The translations under genes were made by a program, and so were the position numbers. Shown here one piece after another: positions 1 to 5,623 of a stretch of 9,353 bases of DNA (position 1 is the stretch's first letter; each line of letters begins with the position of its first letter). This stretch comes from Bacillota bacterium (lineage in GTDB: Bacteria > Bacillota > Clostridia > Lachnospirales > Lachnospiraceae). The stretch is taken from positions 1-9,353 of the forward strand of contig JAEZXP010000064.1 in NCBI GenBank assembly GCA_023419655.1. Reading direction: 5' to 3'. The notes below the pieces were generated by a model that made no database searches, was not told the DNA's origin, and was given only the letters and a program-made list of their open reading frames with translations.

Positions 1-878
1 AAAGATTCCGGGTCCATTAAGCCCTCTTCATATAGCTTGTTGAAGAAAGTAAGGAATTCTCTCATCTCGTCACTTACAGGAGCAAATTTGAATTCTTCTT
101 TGTCCCAATCATAAATAACACCATTATTCAGTCCCCAGCCCGCTTGTACACCGAAAGCAACAGCAGCATGGTTCAGTGTACCATTCAGGGTATTACTGTC
201 TGAGAAGGGCCATGAATCAGGATAAGCTTCTTTCATCGCTTTTAAAACTTCATACATCTCATCCCATGTATCCGGTATTTCAAGATTAAGTTCATCCAGA
301 ATATCTGTGCGAATCAAAAGACCATGATTGTGCCACACTTTCTCATAAAGACCGGGCAGGAAGTATAAATTTCCGTTTAAATCACGATACGTATCCAACT
401 CATCTTCAAGCTCCCAATCCTTAATTTTTTGCTGGAAATGCGGCATGTAATCCAGATATTCTCCTATATTGAGTAACGCACCGCTAGCCACAAAAGCTTG
501 TCCCCATGCATAGTTCACACGCGGAAGAATTTCAGGGGCTTCGTTCGAACCCATAAGCAGGTTGAACATCTGTTGATACTCTGCATTTGGAACATCTGTC
601 ATATCAAAGGTTACATTCGTGATACCTTCAAGATCTTCCCAGAATCTCCAGTCACGATTGATTGGATACGACGGATGGTCGCGGTTAATCATTGTGAATT
701 TCATAGGCTCCGTCGCCTTGAAGGTTGTCCCCGCTGTAAAGTTCTCCATTGCACCTTTACGTCCCAGTCCTTCGGAGTCCGCTTTGTTGTTTGCATTCTT
801 ATCTGACTTACCGCACCCCGCCAGAAGAGTGAATGCCATTACAACCGTTAGTATCACTGCTACAATTTTCTTTTTCAT
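1..878 (-). CDS. Extracellular solute-binding lipoprotein of an LplA/YtcQ-type ABC importer (C-terminus beyond window)
   Basis: This is the substrate-capture component of the importer whose two permeases lie upstream in the same operon, anchored to the outer face of the membrane. The ATG at 876-878 is preceded by AAGGAGGA (883-890). The N-terminus is a lipoprotein signal: basic MKKK, a hydrophobic stretch and the lipobox LLAGC with Cys22 as the lipidation site, then a hydrophilic Lys/Asp/Asn-rich linker. The mature part has features usual for family 1 sugar-binding proteins of the Lpl group, including an early FTMINRDHPSYP segment and, near the window edge, an FNKLYEEGLMDPESF segment. The window retains 292 codons, whereas family members usually have about 500 residues, so roughly the C-terminal two fifths is missing because of the window boundary, not a mutation. 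The gene stands last in the operon behind two hairpins that may raise its relative dose. The substrate cannot be read from the sequence. Family assignment is firm; sugar specificity is family-based expectation only. Confidence 0.93.
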   Translation of the reverse strand, partial: MKKKIVAVILTVVMAFTLLAGCGKSDKNANNKADSEGLGRKGAMENFTAGTTFKATEPMKFTMINRDHPSYPINRDWRFWEDLEGITNVTFDMTDVPNAEYQQMFNLLMGSNEAPEILPRVNYAWGQAFVASGALLNIGEYLDYMPHFQQKIKDWELEDELDTYRDLNGNLYFLPGLYEKVWHNHGLLIRTDILDELNLEIPDTWDEMYEVLKAMKEAYPDSWPFSDSNTLNGTLNHAAVAFGVQAGWGLNNGVIYDWDKEEFKFAPVSDEMREFLTFFNKLYEEGLMDPES

Positions 879-882
879 TTTA

Positions 883-890
883 TCCTCCTT
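883..890 (-). promoter_or_regulatory. Strong ribosome binding site of the solute-binding protein
   Basis: On the minus strand AAGGAGGA stands four bases before the ATG at 878. It is close to a perfect anti-16S match and fixes the start codon, which also gives a proper lipoprotein signal peptide. Confidence 0.85.
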
Positions 891-901
891 GATTAAGATG
901 G

Positions 902-923
902 GTATGGCGACAATCCGCCATAC
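902..923 (-). repeat. Hairpin just upstream of the solute-binding-protein RBS (8-bp perfect stem)
   Basis: GTATGGCG (902-909) and CGCCATAC (916-923) are perfectly complementary around a six-base loop. The structure ends 11 bases before the Shine-Dalgarno sequence of the solute-binding-protein gene and is not followed by a T-run on the minus strand, so it is not a standard terminator. Inference: it could act as a 5' stabilising stem-loop on a processed transcript for the binding protein. Confidence 0.6.
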
Positions 924-937
924 TCGTCTATTTAATA

Positions 938-956
938 TCACTGTATTTTACAGTGA
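938..956. repeat. Perfect inverted repeat TCACTGTA-TTT-TACAGTGA in the permease/binding-protein gap
   Basis: Two eight-base arms (938-945 and 949-956) are separated by three bases. The repeat lies 24 bases after the permease stop. It could be an RNA hairpin protecting the 3' end of the permease message, or a DNA operator, since its half-site TCACTGT recurs in the operon promoter at 4454-4460. No T-run follows on the minus strand, so full termination is unlikely. Confidence 0.6.
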
Positions 957-980
957 CTTAAATACATGTTGCACCGATAA

Positions 981-1892
981 TTATGATTTGATAGAGCCTA
1001 ACATTACACCCTTAACAAAGTGTTTTTGCACAAACGGATAGACGCACATAATTGGAAGCATTGTTAATACAATCGCTACGGATTGCAGATTTGCCGCAAT
1101 ACGCGCTCCGGCGTCTGCACCGGAAGCTACGTCATTGGCACCGGTAAGTCCGGCAATCAGATTCCTTAAGTAAATGGAAACCGGTTGTTCCAAACGGTTA
1201 TCTAAGTACAGGAACGCATTAAACCAAGAATTCCAGTTGGATACAGCATAGAACAGTGTCATTGTAGCGATAATCGCTTTGGATAATGGAAGGCACACCT
1301 TCAGCATTATACCAATCTTGCCGTATCCGTCGATTTCCGCGGCTTCTTCCAGCTCTACCGGCAGCCCTTCAAAAAAAGTCTTCATAATCAGCATATTAAA
1401 GACCGAAAGTGCACTGGGAAGTGTAACCGCCCAAATTGTATTTCGAAGTCCTAAGGATGTCACAAGAACATAGTTTGGAATCAACCCGCCTTGGACGAAC
1501 ATCGTAAATACCACGAAAAACAATATCGCATTCCGCCATAAGAGATTTTTCTTCGACAGTACGTAAGCGACAATGGTTGTTATCACCATGGAAATAAATG
1601 TTCCTACAACGGTATAGATTAGTGTATTGCGGTAGTTTATCCAAAACACCCGGTCACGCATTAAAAACTTATAGGTTAGAACATTAAACCCCTTGGGCCA
1701 GATACTAACCTGTCCCGACATGATTGCCGCTTCACTGCTGAATGATTTCGCAATAAGTGTTGCAAATGGGTAAAGTGTCAACACGATAACAGTCAACATA
1801 ATCATTGCGTTACATATCGTGAATATCCGGTATGATATAGAAGTTTTTATGTGAGAGCCCTGATAGTGCTCAGCTTTTGCATTTTTCTTCAC
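981..1892 (-). CDS. Carbohydrate-type ABC transporter permease, LplC/YtcP family
   Basis: This is one of two inner-membrane subunits that form the translocation channel. The 303-residue protein shows about six hydrophobic segments (roughly residues 25-48, 88-112, 120-142, 153-172, 205-225 and 270-288). Its EAA loop reads EAAEIDGYGKIG...LP at about residues 183-202; this is the cytoplasmic contact for the ATPase. The C-terminal segment YPFVQKHFVKGVMLGS is characteristic of the YtcP/LplC branch of MalG-like permeases. The start is a GTG (1890-1892), chosen because AAGGAGG (1898-1904) stands at the right distance and no ATG does. That ribosome binding site overlaps the stop codon of the preceding permease gene (1903-1905), suggesting translational coupling. 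Length is normal for the family. The transported substrate is unknown, and no ATPase gene is present in the window. Confidence 0.95.
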   Translation of the reverse strand: MKKNAKAEHYQGSHIKTSISYRIFTICNAMIMLTVIVLTLYPFATLIAKSFSSEAAIMSGQVSIWPKGFNVLTYKFLMRDRVFWINYRNTLIYTVVGTFISMVITTIVAYVLSKKNLLWRNAILFFVVFTMFVQGGLIPNYVLVTSLGLRNTIWAVTLPSALSVFNMLIMKTFFEGLPVELEEAAEIDGYGKIGIMLKVCLPLSKAIIATMTLFYAVSNWNSWFNAFLYLDNRLEQPVSIYLRNLIAGLTGANDVASGADAGARIAANLQSVAIVLTMLPIMCVYPFVQKHFVKGVMLGSIKS

Positions 1893-1897
1893 TTTTT

Positions 1898-1904
1898 CCT
1901 CCTT
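1898..1904 (-). promoter_or_regulatory. RBS of the LplC-type permease, overlapping the upstream stop codon
   Basis: AAGGAGG on the minus strand shares two bases with the TAA stop of the preceding permease (1903-1905) and precedes a GTG start by five bases. It decides in favour of the GTG start and points to coupled translation of the two permeases. Confidence 0.8.
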
Positions 1905-2832
1905 ACCACAAGCTGCTGCCTGATACTTTTTTAGAAACCATATTTGCAGTTGTTACAAAGAATATTCCAAGTATAGATTCAAACAGGCCAATCGCCGATG
2001 CCAGACTAAACTGTGCTCCGAACAGACCAATGCGGTATACATAGGTCGCAATAACGTCCGATGTCGAATACGTAAGCGGATGATACATCAGGAATATCTG
2101 TTCAAAACCGACTGCCATCACACTGCCGACATTGAGAATTAACAAGGTAACCATCGTCGGCCTGATTCCGGGTAACGTTATATGCAGCATCTGTTTCCAC
2201 CGGTTCGCGCCGTCCACACGGGCCGCTTCATATAAAGTCGGGTCAATACCTGCTAATGCTGCCAGATAAAGAATCGTTCCCCAGCCGGCTCCCTGCCATA
2301 TTCTCGAAATAATATATACAGGCCGAAACCACGCCGGCTGTGACAAAAACAATATTTGTTTACCGCCGAAAAACTGAATTATCTGATTGACGACACCATT
2401 TGCAGCTGTCACTTCATGGATTATACCAACTAAAACTACAACCGATAAAAAATAGGGTATATAAGAAATTGTCTGTACTGTCTTCTTAAATTTCGTGCTT
2501 CTGATTTCGTTCAATAATAATGCCAGTATAATCGGTGCAGGATACGTGAATACCAATGTCAGTGACCCGGTAATAAATGTATTTCTAAATGCCTGCCAGA
2601 ATCCCTTGTCTTTCCAGAACATTTTGAAAAAATAAAGGCCTTCCCAGGATTCACCGAACAGATTACCGCCTGCAATATAACGTCTAAAAGCAATAATATT
2701 GCCGGCAATGGGTATGTATTTAAAAACAAATACATAGATTAAAGGTATGATAATCAACGCATACAACGGCCAGTTCTTACGAAAATCCACTTTGGCACGA
2801 TATTTAAAGCTGAGTCTGTTAATTTCCTTCAT
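1903..2832 (-). CDS. Carbohydrate-type ABC transporter permease, LplB family
   Basis: This is the partner inner-membrane channel subunit, a MalF-like permease of 309 residues, normal for LplB-type proteins. It has a basic cytoplasmic N-terminus, then about six membrane segments (roughly residues 21-45, 83-107, 124-142, 171-195, 223-247 and 272-296). The EAA loop reads EAARVDGANRWKQ...LPG at about 202-221. The segment LYALIIIPLIYVFVFKYIP near the start is typical of the group, where a short first periplasmic loop replaces the long one of MalF. The ATG at 2830-2832 lies inside the end of the preceding gene (14-base overlap), with a GGGAG ribosome binding site inside that gene. Pairing with the downstream LplC-type permease and lipoprotein makes a complete importer apart from the ATPase. 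Confidence 0.95.
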   Translation of the reverse strand: MKEINRLSFKYRAKVDFRKNWPLYALIIIPLIYVFVFKYIPIAGNIIAFRRYIAGGNLFGESWEGLYFFKMFWKDKGFWQAFRNTFITGSLTLVFTYPAPIILALLLNEIRSTKFKKTVQTISYIPYFLSVVVLVGIIHEVTAANGVVNQIIQFFGGKQILFLSQPAWFRPVYIISRIWQGAGWGTILYLAALAGIDPTLYEAARVDGANRWKQMLHITLPGIRPTMVTLLILNVGSVMAVGFEQIFLMYHPLTYSTSDVIATYVYRIGLFGAQFSLASAIGLFESILGIFFVTTANMVSKKVSGSSLW

Positions 2833-3481
2833 TATTAATTATCTCCCGCAGCATCGCTCCTAAGGTACATGTAGCATCTGTATCAAGCGCTTCTGCCACT
2901 CCGTCTGTCTCACCGGATAATACAAGCGCTACGACTTTATCATCATCATTCATAAATTCTTCACCCCGCTCCAAGGATTCTTGGCTGGGTGTTACTATCT
3001 CATTGATAAAGGAATCCAGGCTGGCTGAATATACCTCCTGAAGCTGATTATATCGATTCAACCATAAATTAATATCTTCTCCGCCCGGCTTTGCCGTATG
3101 CGTACGAATCTGGGCTCTCTTGACAAGGGATTTGATTACAATCTTTAGCGTTTCTTTCTTATCTGATTCAGAAACCGTTACATCGGTTACGATTTCCGGT
3201 GCAAAGAATGAACGGGCGACATGGGCTTCGATTGCTGACATTTCTTCCTTTGTAAGTCCGTCCACATACTTTGCCATTACCTTTGCACAGCGATTTCCAA
3301 AGCGATAACTCTGCGCTCTTTCCTCCATATCCTCTATACCGTCAACCACCTTGACTTCCCCGAGTGATTTATTGCGAAACCGCTTTATTGCTCCGAATAT
3401 TGCATAATTATCAATCAGGGTCGTATTGGTTAATTTGGCTGCACTATTAATCACTGCCATCTCTAAAAAATATGTTCTCAT
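2819..3481 (-). CDS. Uncharacterised 220-aa soluble protein encoded between the phospholipase-like gene and the permeases
   Basis: I do not recognise a family. The product has no signal peptide and no membrane segment, is rich in charged residues and looks mainly helical, with segments such as MEERAQSYRFGNRCAKVMAKY and LTKEEMSAIEAHVARSFF. The C-terminal third is acidic and ends in TDATCTLGAMLREIINNEGN. There are few Cys and His residues and no clear catalytic motif. The ATG at 3481 is supported by AGGAGGG (3488-3494), which overlaps the TAG stop (3493-3495) of the preceding gene. A second Met at residue 8 has no comparable ribosome binding site. The 3' end overlaps the LplB-type gene by 14 bases. 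Position and coupling imply a role tied to both the phospholipase-like protein and the importer, perhaps as a partner of the former; this is inference from context only. Confidence 0.85.
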   Translation of the reverse strand: MRTYFLEMAVINSAAKLTNTTLIDNYAIFGAIKRFRNKSLGEVKVVDGIEDMEERAQSYRFGNRCAKVMAKYVDGLTKEEMSAIEAHVARSFFAPEIVTDVTVSESDKKETLKIVIKSLVKRAQIRTHTAKPGGEDINLWLNRYNQLQEVYSASLDSFINEIVTPSQESLERGEEFMNDDDKVVALVLSGETDGVAEALDTDATCTLGAMLREIINNEGN

Positions 3482-3487
3482 TATGTT

Positions 3488-3494
3488 CCCTCCT
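3488..3494 (-). promoter_or_regulatory. RBS of the 220-aa gene, overlapping the upstream TAG stop
   Basis: AGGAGGG on the minus strand overlaps the stop codon of the phospholipase-like gene (3493-3495) and lies six bases before the ATG at 3481. The layout is typical of coupled translation and suggests the two products are needed together. Confidence 0.8.
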
Positions 3495-4404
3495 ATACAC
3501 CTTGCCCGCCTGGACCTAATTTGCCGATATCGAGTTGTTCACGCAGTTCATTAAGGCTTGTATCTATATTTTTAAAATAATTTGAGGCAGCCATGATATA
3601 TTTTATGGATAGGTGCAGTGCTTTTCCATAATGACATGTTGGTTCCTCACCCATGGCATCAATATAAGCCTGCTCCGATACTTTTTTGCCATCTCTTAAA
3701 TCAAGGGCCAGCCTGACAATCGCATCACTCTCATCAAACCAGTTGATATCTGTCAAAAATTCTTTTGTGTAATCAGGGTCGGGATTACCGGCACTTCTAT
3801 GATAGCGCATCATATCCACATAGAATTTTTGGGCCTGCTTGCATACCTTTTCAAACCATTCCTGGTCCTCACCGTCATTGGGCAATGTCTGTATCGCCAT
3901 GTAGTTTACTCCAAAGGATTGTTGAATAAACATTCCTGCAATTTCGTGATTGATTAATTTAACACCCGGCAAATCCTTTAAGTCTTCCGGAAAGATACAA
4001 TAATGAAATTCCGGTACATGGCTATAATATTGGTTATATATAAAACCTTCATGATATACACTGCATTCTTTCGGTGAAATATTGGGGTCGACATCGCTTC
4101 CGATTTTCATAGGCGGCTCCACCCACAAGGGCTTCATTGTTCTATCGCATGCTCTATGACTAATCCAGCCCAGGACAAACGCCAGTCTGGCCTCCATCTT
4201 ATCATCCCGCTCATTCCATTTTTGTCTATACTCATCTAATAAACGTGTGCTAAATGTATCACCTGCAACTGTAATACTTCCAAGCCCTGCGAATTTTGCA
4301 TGGTCTGTCATTACCTTACGAAAATCATCCGATACATCCGGTAAGCCAAGACAAATGGCAAAGCTATCCTCTACAACTGCAGTGTGCACAATATGCTCTG
4401 ACAT
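3493..4404 (-). CDS. Putative zinc-dependent phospholipase C-like (S1/P1 nuclease fold) protein, first gene of the transporter operon
   Basis: The 303-residue product has no signal peptide, so it is probably cytoplasmic. The N-terminal third resembles the bacterial zinc-dependent phospholipase C / S1-P1 nuclease family. It has His residues at the very N-terminus (H4, H7), then H35 followed by LGSITVAGD with D49, and then LAFVLGWISHRACDRTMKP, where H83 and D87 form the HxxxD signature. In that family this helix usually continues to a His-Pro pair; here the position reads Lys91-Pro92, so one usual metal ligand appears replaced. Further candidate ligands are H118 and E119 in YHEGF, and H156-E157 in LINHEIAG (approximate numbering). 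The ATG at 4404 has AGGAGGA (4411-4417). It heads the operon and is tightly coupled to the 220-aa gene. Fold assignment rests on motif recall and is moderate; hydrolase activity and substrate are unproven, and a binding or sensing role is possible. Confidence 0.62.
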   Translation of the reverse strand: MSEHIVHTAVVEDSFAICLGLPDVSDDFRKVMTDHAKFAGLGSITVAGDTFSTRLLDEYRQKWNERDDKMEARLAFVLGWISHRACDRTMKPLWVEPPMKIGSDVDPNISPKECSVYHEGFIYNQYYSHVPEFHYCIFPEDLKDLPGVKLINHEIAGMFIQQSFGVNYMAIQTLPNDGEDQEWFEKVCKQAQKFYVDMMRYHRSAGNPDPDYTKEFLTDINWFDESDAIVRLALDLRDGKKVSEQAYIDAMGEEPTCHYGKALHLSIKYIMAASNYFKNIDTSLNELREQLDIGKLGPGGQGV

Positions 4405-4410
4405 AATAAA

Positions 4411-4417
4411 TCCTCCT
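4411..4417 (-). promoter_or_regulatory. RBS of the phospholipase-like gene
   Basis: AGGAGGA on the minus strand stands six bases before the ATG at 4404 and fixes this start as the first codon of the operon. Confidence 0.8.
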
Positions 4418-4436
4418 AAACTTCTTGATAATATTG

Positions 4437-4465
4437 ATATTACACTGTGTTATTCACTGTGCAAA
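4437..4465 (-). promoter_or_regulatory. Candidate sigma-A promoter of the transporter operon with a built-in repeat
   Basis: On the minus strand TTTGCA (4460-4465) and TAATAT (4437-4442) are separated by exactly 17 bases. Each matches the consensus at four of six positions. Transcription would start near 4430, leaving a short leader with the ribosome binding site. Two CACTGTG copies fill the spacer. Because both hexamers are imperfect, the promoter may need an activator such as the adjacent AraC-type protein. Moderate confidence. Confidence 0.45.
4443..4461. repeat. Two direct copies of CACTGTG, 12 bp apart, in the operon promoter spacer
   Basis: CACTGTG occurs at 4443-4449 and 4455-4461. 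Each copy is itself a near-palindrome (CAC-T-GTG), and the first extends to ACACTGTGT. The pair lies between the candidate -35 and -10 elements, where a bound protein would directly affect RNA polymerase. A TCACTGT half-site also forms the arms of the inverted repeat at 938-956 in the same operon. A regulator-binding site is plausible but unproven. Confidence 0.45.
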
Positions 4466-4570
4466 TCAAACAATAGGACCTCTCTCCAACAAAAGATATC
4501 ATACAAAATGTATATAAGAATGAGAATGAATGATTTAAAGGAAAATTTATAAAAATTAAAGTTTTTGGAC

Positions 4571-4624
4571 ATAAAAATACCCATGAAGAGAGATAATCTT
4601 TGAAACGCTATCTCCAGACATGGG
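4571..4624 (-). terminator. Likely Rho-independent terminator of the AraC-family gene
   Basis: On the minus strand CCCATG (4619-4624) pairs with CATGGG (4580-4585). Inside this, GAGATA/TATCTC (4609-4614 with 4590-4595) adds a second six-base stem across a four-by-four internal loop. The structure is followed by TATTTTTA. It begins 52 bases after the AraC stop codon and precedes the candidate operon promoter, so it would separate the two transcription units. The interrupted stem and the short T-run leave some doubt. Confidence 0.55.
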
Positions 4625-4676
4625 AATGACCGGTTGCAATATGATTTTAATTCTACTTTGGTTCAATATATAATCG

Positions 4677-5435
4677 TCAGATATTTCGTGAATGTTGTGT
4701 CTTTTTATATGCACTTGGCGATACGCCGACAACTTTTTTAAATGTATTACTAAAAAAATATATATCATCGTAGCCCGTGTATTCCGCTATCCGGCTAATA
4801 TCATTAAAACCGGATTCTAAAAGACTCTTCGCCCTGTTAATTCTTATATTTGTTAAAAATTCATTGACGGTGCAGTTTTCAACCCTCTTAAAAAGAGCAC
4901 CGCAGTATACCGGATTGAGACCTACAAAGCCGGCGATATCTTTCATCATAATCTTTTTTGTGTAGTTACGCATAATATAATACTTCATTAACTCAACATG
5001 TTCATTCTTCTCAAAATTATCACGTTCATATATAAGTTTATGGATAATTAGCATCAGCAAGGCTTGCGATTTCATCATAAAGCCCATCTTCCGCTGAAGC
5101 CACTCATATTTTAACTCTTCCATATACAGATAAATATCATGGGATGCACCTACTTTCGACGTAACCGGTAAATCGATATTTTCACCTTCCGGTAATTGAA
5201 AATCAATTACGCTCACGGACATTCCGCTTGTCGTCGCTTTACGATGATTATCCGGTTTAAGAAAAATCATATCGCCTGAATTGGCAGTAAACTGATGCCC
5301 ATCAACTTCATATTCGGCAACCCCTGATTCAATAAATGAAACACTGTATTTTTCTAAAATATCATCATGCGACCATTCCGTTGAGACGTATTTACTTACA
5401 AAGTGAATAATATTAGGATGTAATTGTGAATACAT
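4677..5435 (-). CDS. AraC-family transcriptional regulator with N-terminal cupin domain
   Basis: This is a DNA-binding regulator, probably of the transporter operon directly downstream. From the chosen start it has 252 residues. An N-terminal cupin-like sensing region (about 9-90) contains the usual pattern YSVSFIESGVAEYEVDG...SGDMIFLKPDNH. The C-terminal AraC domain (about 150-247) has two helix-turn-helix units, the first around MKDIAGFVGLNPVYCGALFK and the second around ISRIAEYTGYDDIYFFSNTF, ending in the family signature FKKVVGVSPSAYKK. The reading frame extends upstream to a GTG at 5498, but I prefer the ATG at 5433-5435. AAAGGAGA (5445-5452) stands before the ATG, while no ribosome binding site precedes the GTG, which lies inside a leader hairpin. 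Lpl-type transporters are often controlled by AraC-type proteins, alone or in two-component form. The effector is unknown. Confidence 0.93.
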   Translation of the reverse strand: MYSQLHPNIIHFVSKYVSTEWSHDDILEKYSVSFIESGVAEYEVDGHQFTANSGDMIFLKPDNHRKATTSGMSVSVIDFQLPEGENIDLPVTSKVGASHDIYLYMEELKYEWLQRKMGFMMKSQALLMLIIHKLIYERDNFEKNEHVELMKYYIMRNYTKKIMMKDIAGFVGLNPVYCGALFKRVENCTVNEFLTNIRINRAKSLLESGFNDISRIAEYTGYDDIYFFSNTFKKVVGVSPSAYKKTQHSRNI

Positions 5436-5444
5436 TTCGCCCGG

Positions 5445-5452
5445 TCTCCTTT
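5445..5452 (-). promoter_or_regulatory. RBS that decides the AraC-family start codon
   Basis: AAAGGAGA on the minus strand lies nine bases before the ATG at 5435. This spacing is slightly long but good, and it favours the 252-residue product over the 273-residue extension from GTG at 5498, which has no Shine-Dalgarno match. Confidence 0.65.
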
Positions 5453-5497
5453 TATAAATACAATCACCGCAATCGTTCGTTAATCCGCTGAACGGCA

Positions 5498-5515
5498 CTG
5501 GCAGTCATCTGCCAG
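5498..5515 (-). repeat. Perfect 7-bp hairpin at the start of the AraC-family leader
   Basis: CTGGCAG (5498-5504) and CTGCCAG (5509-5515) flank the four-base loop TCAT. The hairpin starts only a few bases after the predicted transcription start near 5520. With no T-run after it, it is not a terminator. It could be a transcript-stabilising stem or a DNA operator for repression or autoregulation of the regulator gene. Confidence 0.55.
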
Positions 5516-5526
5516 CAACATTGTCA

Positions 5527-5555
5527 AGTATATCAATACAATCTATACAATACAA
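5527..5555 (-). promoter_or_regulatory. Candidate sigma-A promoter of the AraC-family gene
   Basis: On the minus strand TTGTAT (5550-5555) and TATACT (5527-5532) are spaced by exactly 17 bases in an AT-rich context. Transcription would begin near 5520. This puts the GTG at 5498 very close to the 5' end and supports the downstream ATG as the real start. This is the best-looking promoter in the window. Confidence 0.6.
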
Positions 5556-5623
5556 GCCTTCAAATAATGGATGAAACATTTACCGACGGTTATGATGAAA
5601 AATAATCGAATGAAGCTTTTGGT

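Noticed and set aside
902..956. The two hairpins before the binding-protein gene as Rho-independent terminators or a riboswitch
   Set aside because: Neither stem is followed by a T-run on the minus strand, and the stretch is too short and lacks the conserved cores of known riboswitch classes.
498..1041. Plus-strand open frames of 102 and 140 codons opposite the solute-binding-protein gene
   Set aside because: They lie antisense to a gene with a clear lipoprotein signal and family motifs, show no domain features, and lack good ribosome binding sites.
4556..4768. Minus-strand frame of 70 codons overlapping the AraC stop and terminator
   Set aside because: It runs through the AraC C-terminus in another frame and through the terminator hairpin, and has no ribosome binding site worth the name.
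5436..5498. N-terminal extension of the AraC-type regulator from GTG at 5498
   Set aside because: There is no Shine-Dalgarno, the GTG lies in the leader hairpin close to the predicted transcription start, and the extra residues do not resemble the cupin domain.
5569..5623. Possible terminator after the PhnP-like gene
   Set aside because: Only very short complementary segments (ACCG/CGGT and AGCT pairs) are present and none is followed by a proper T-run in the right place.
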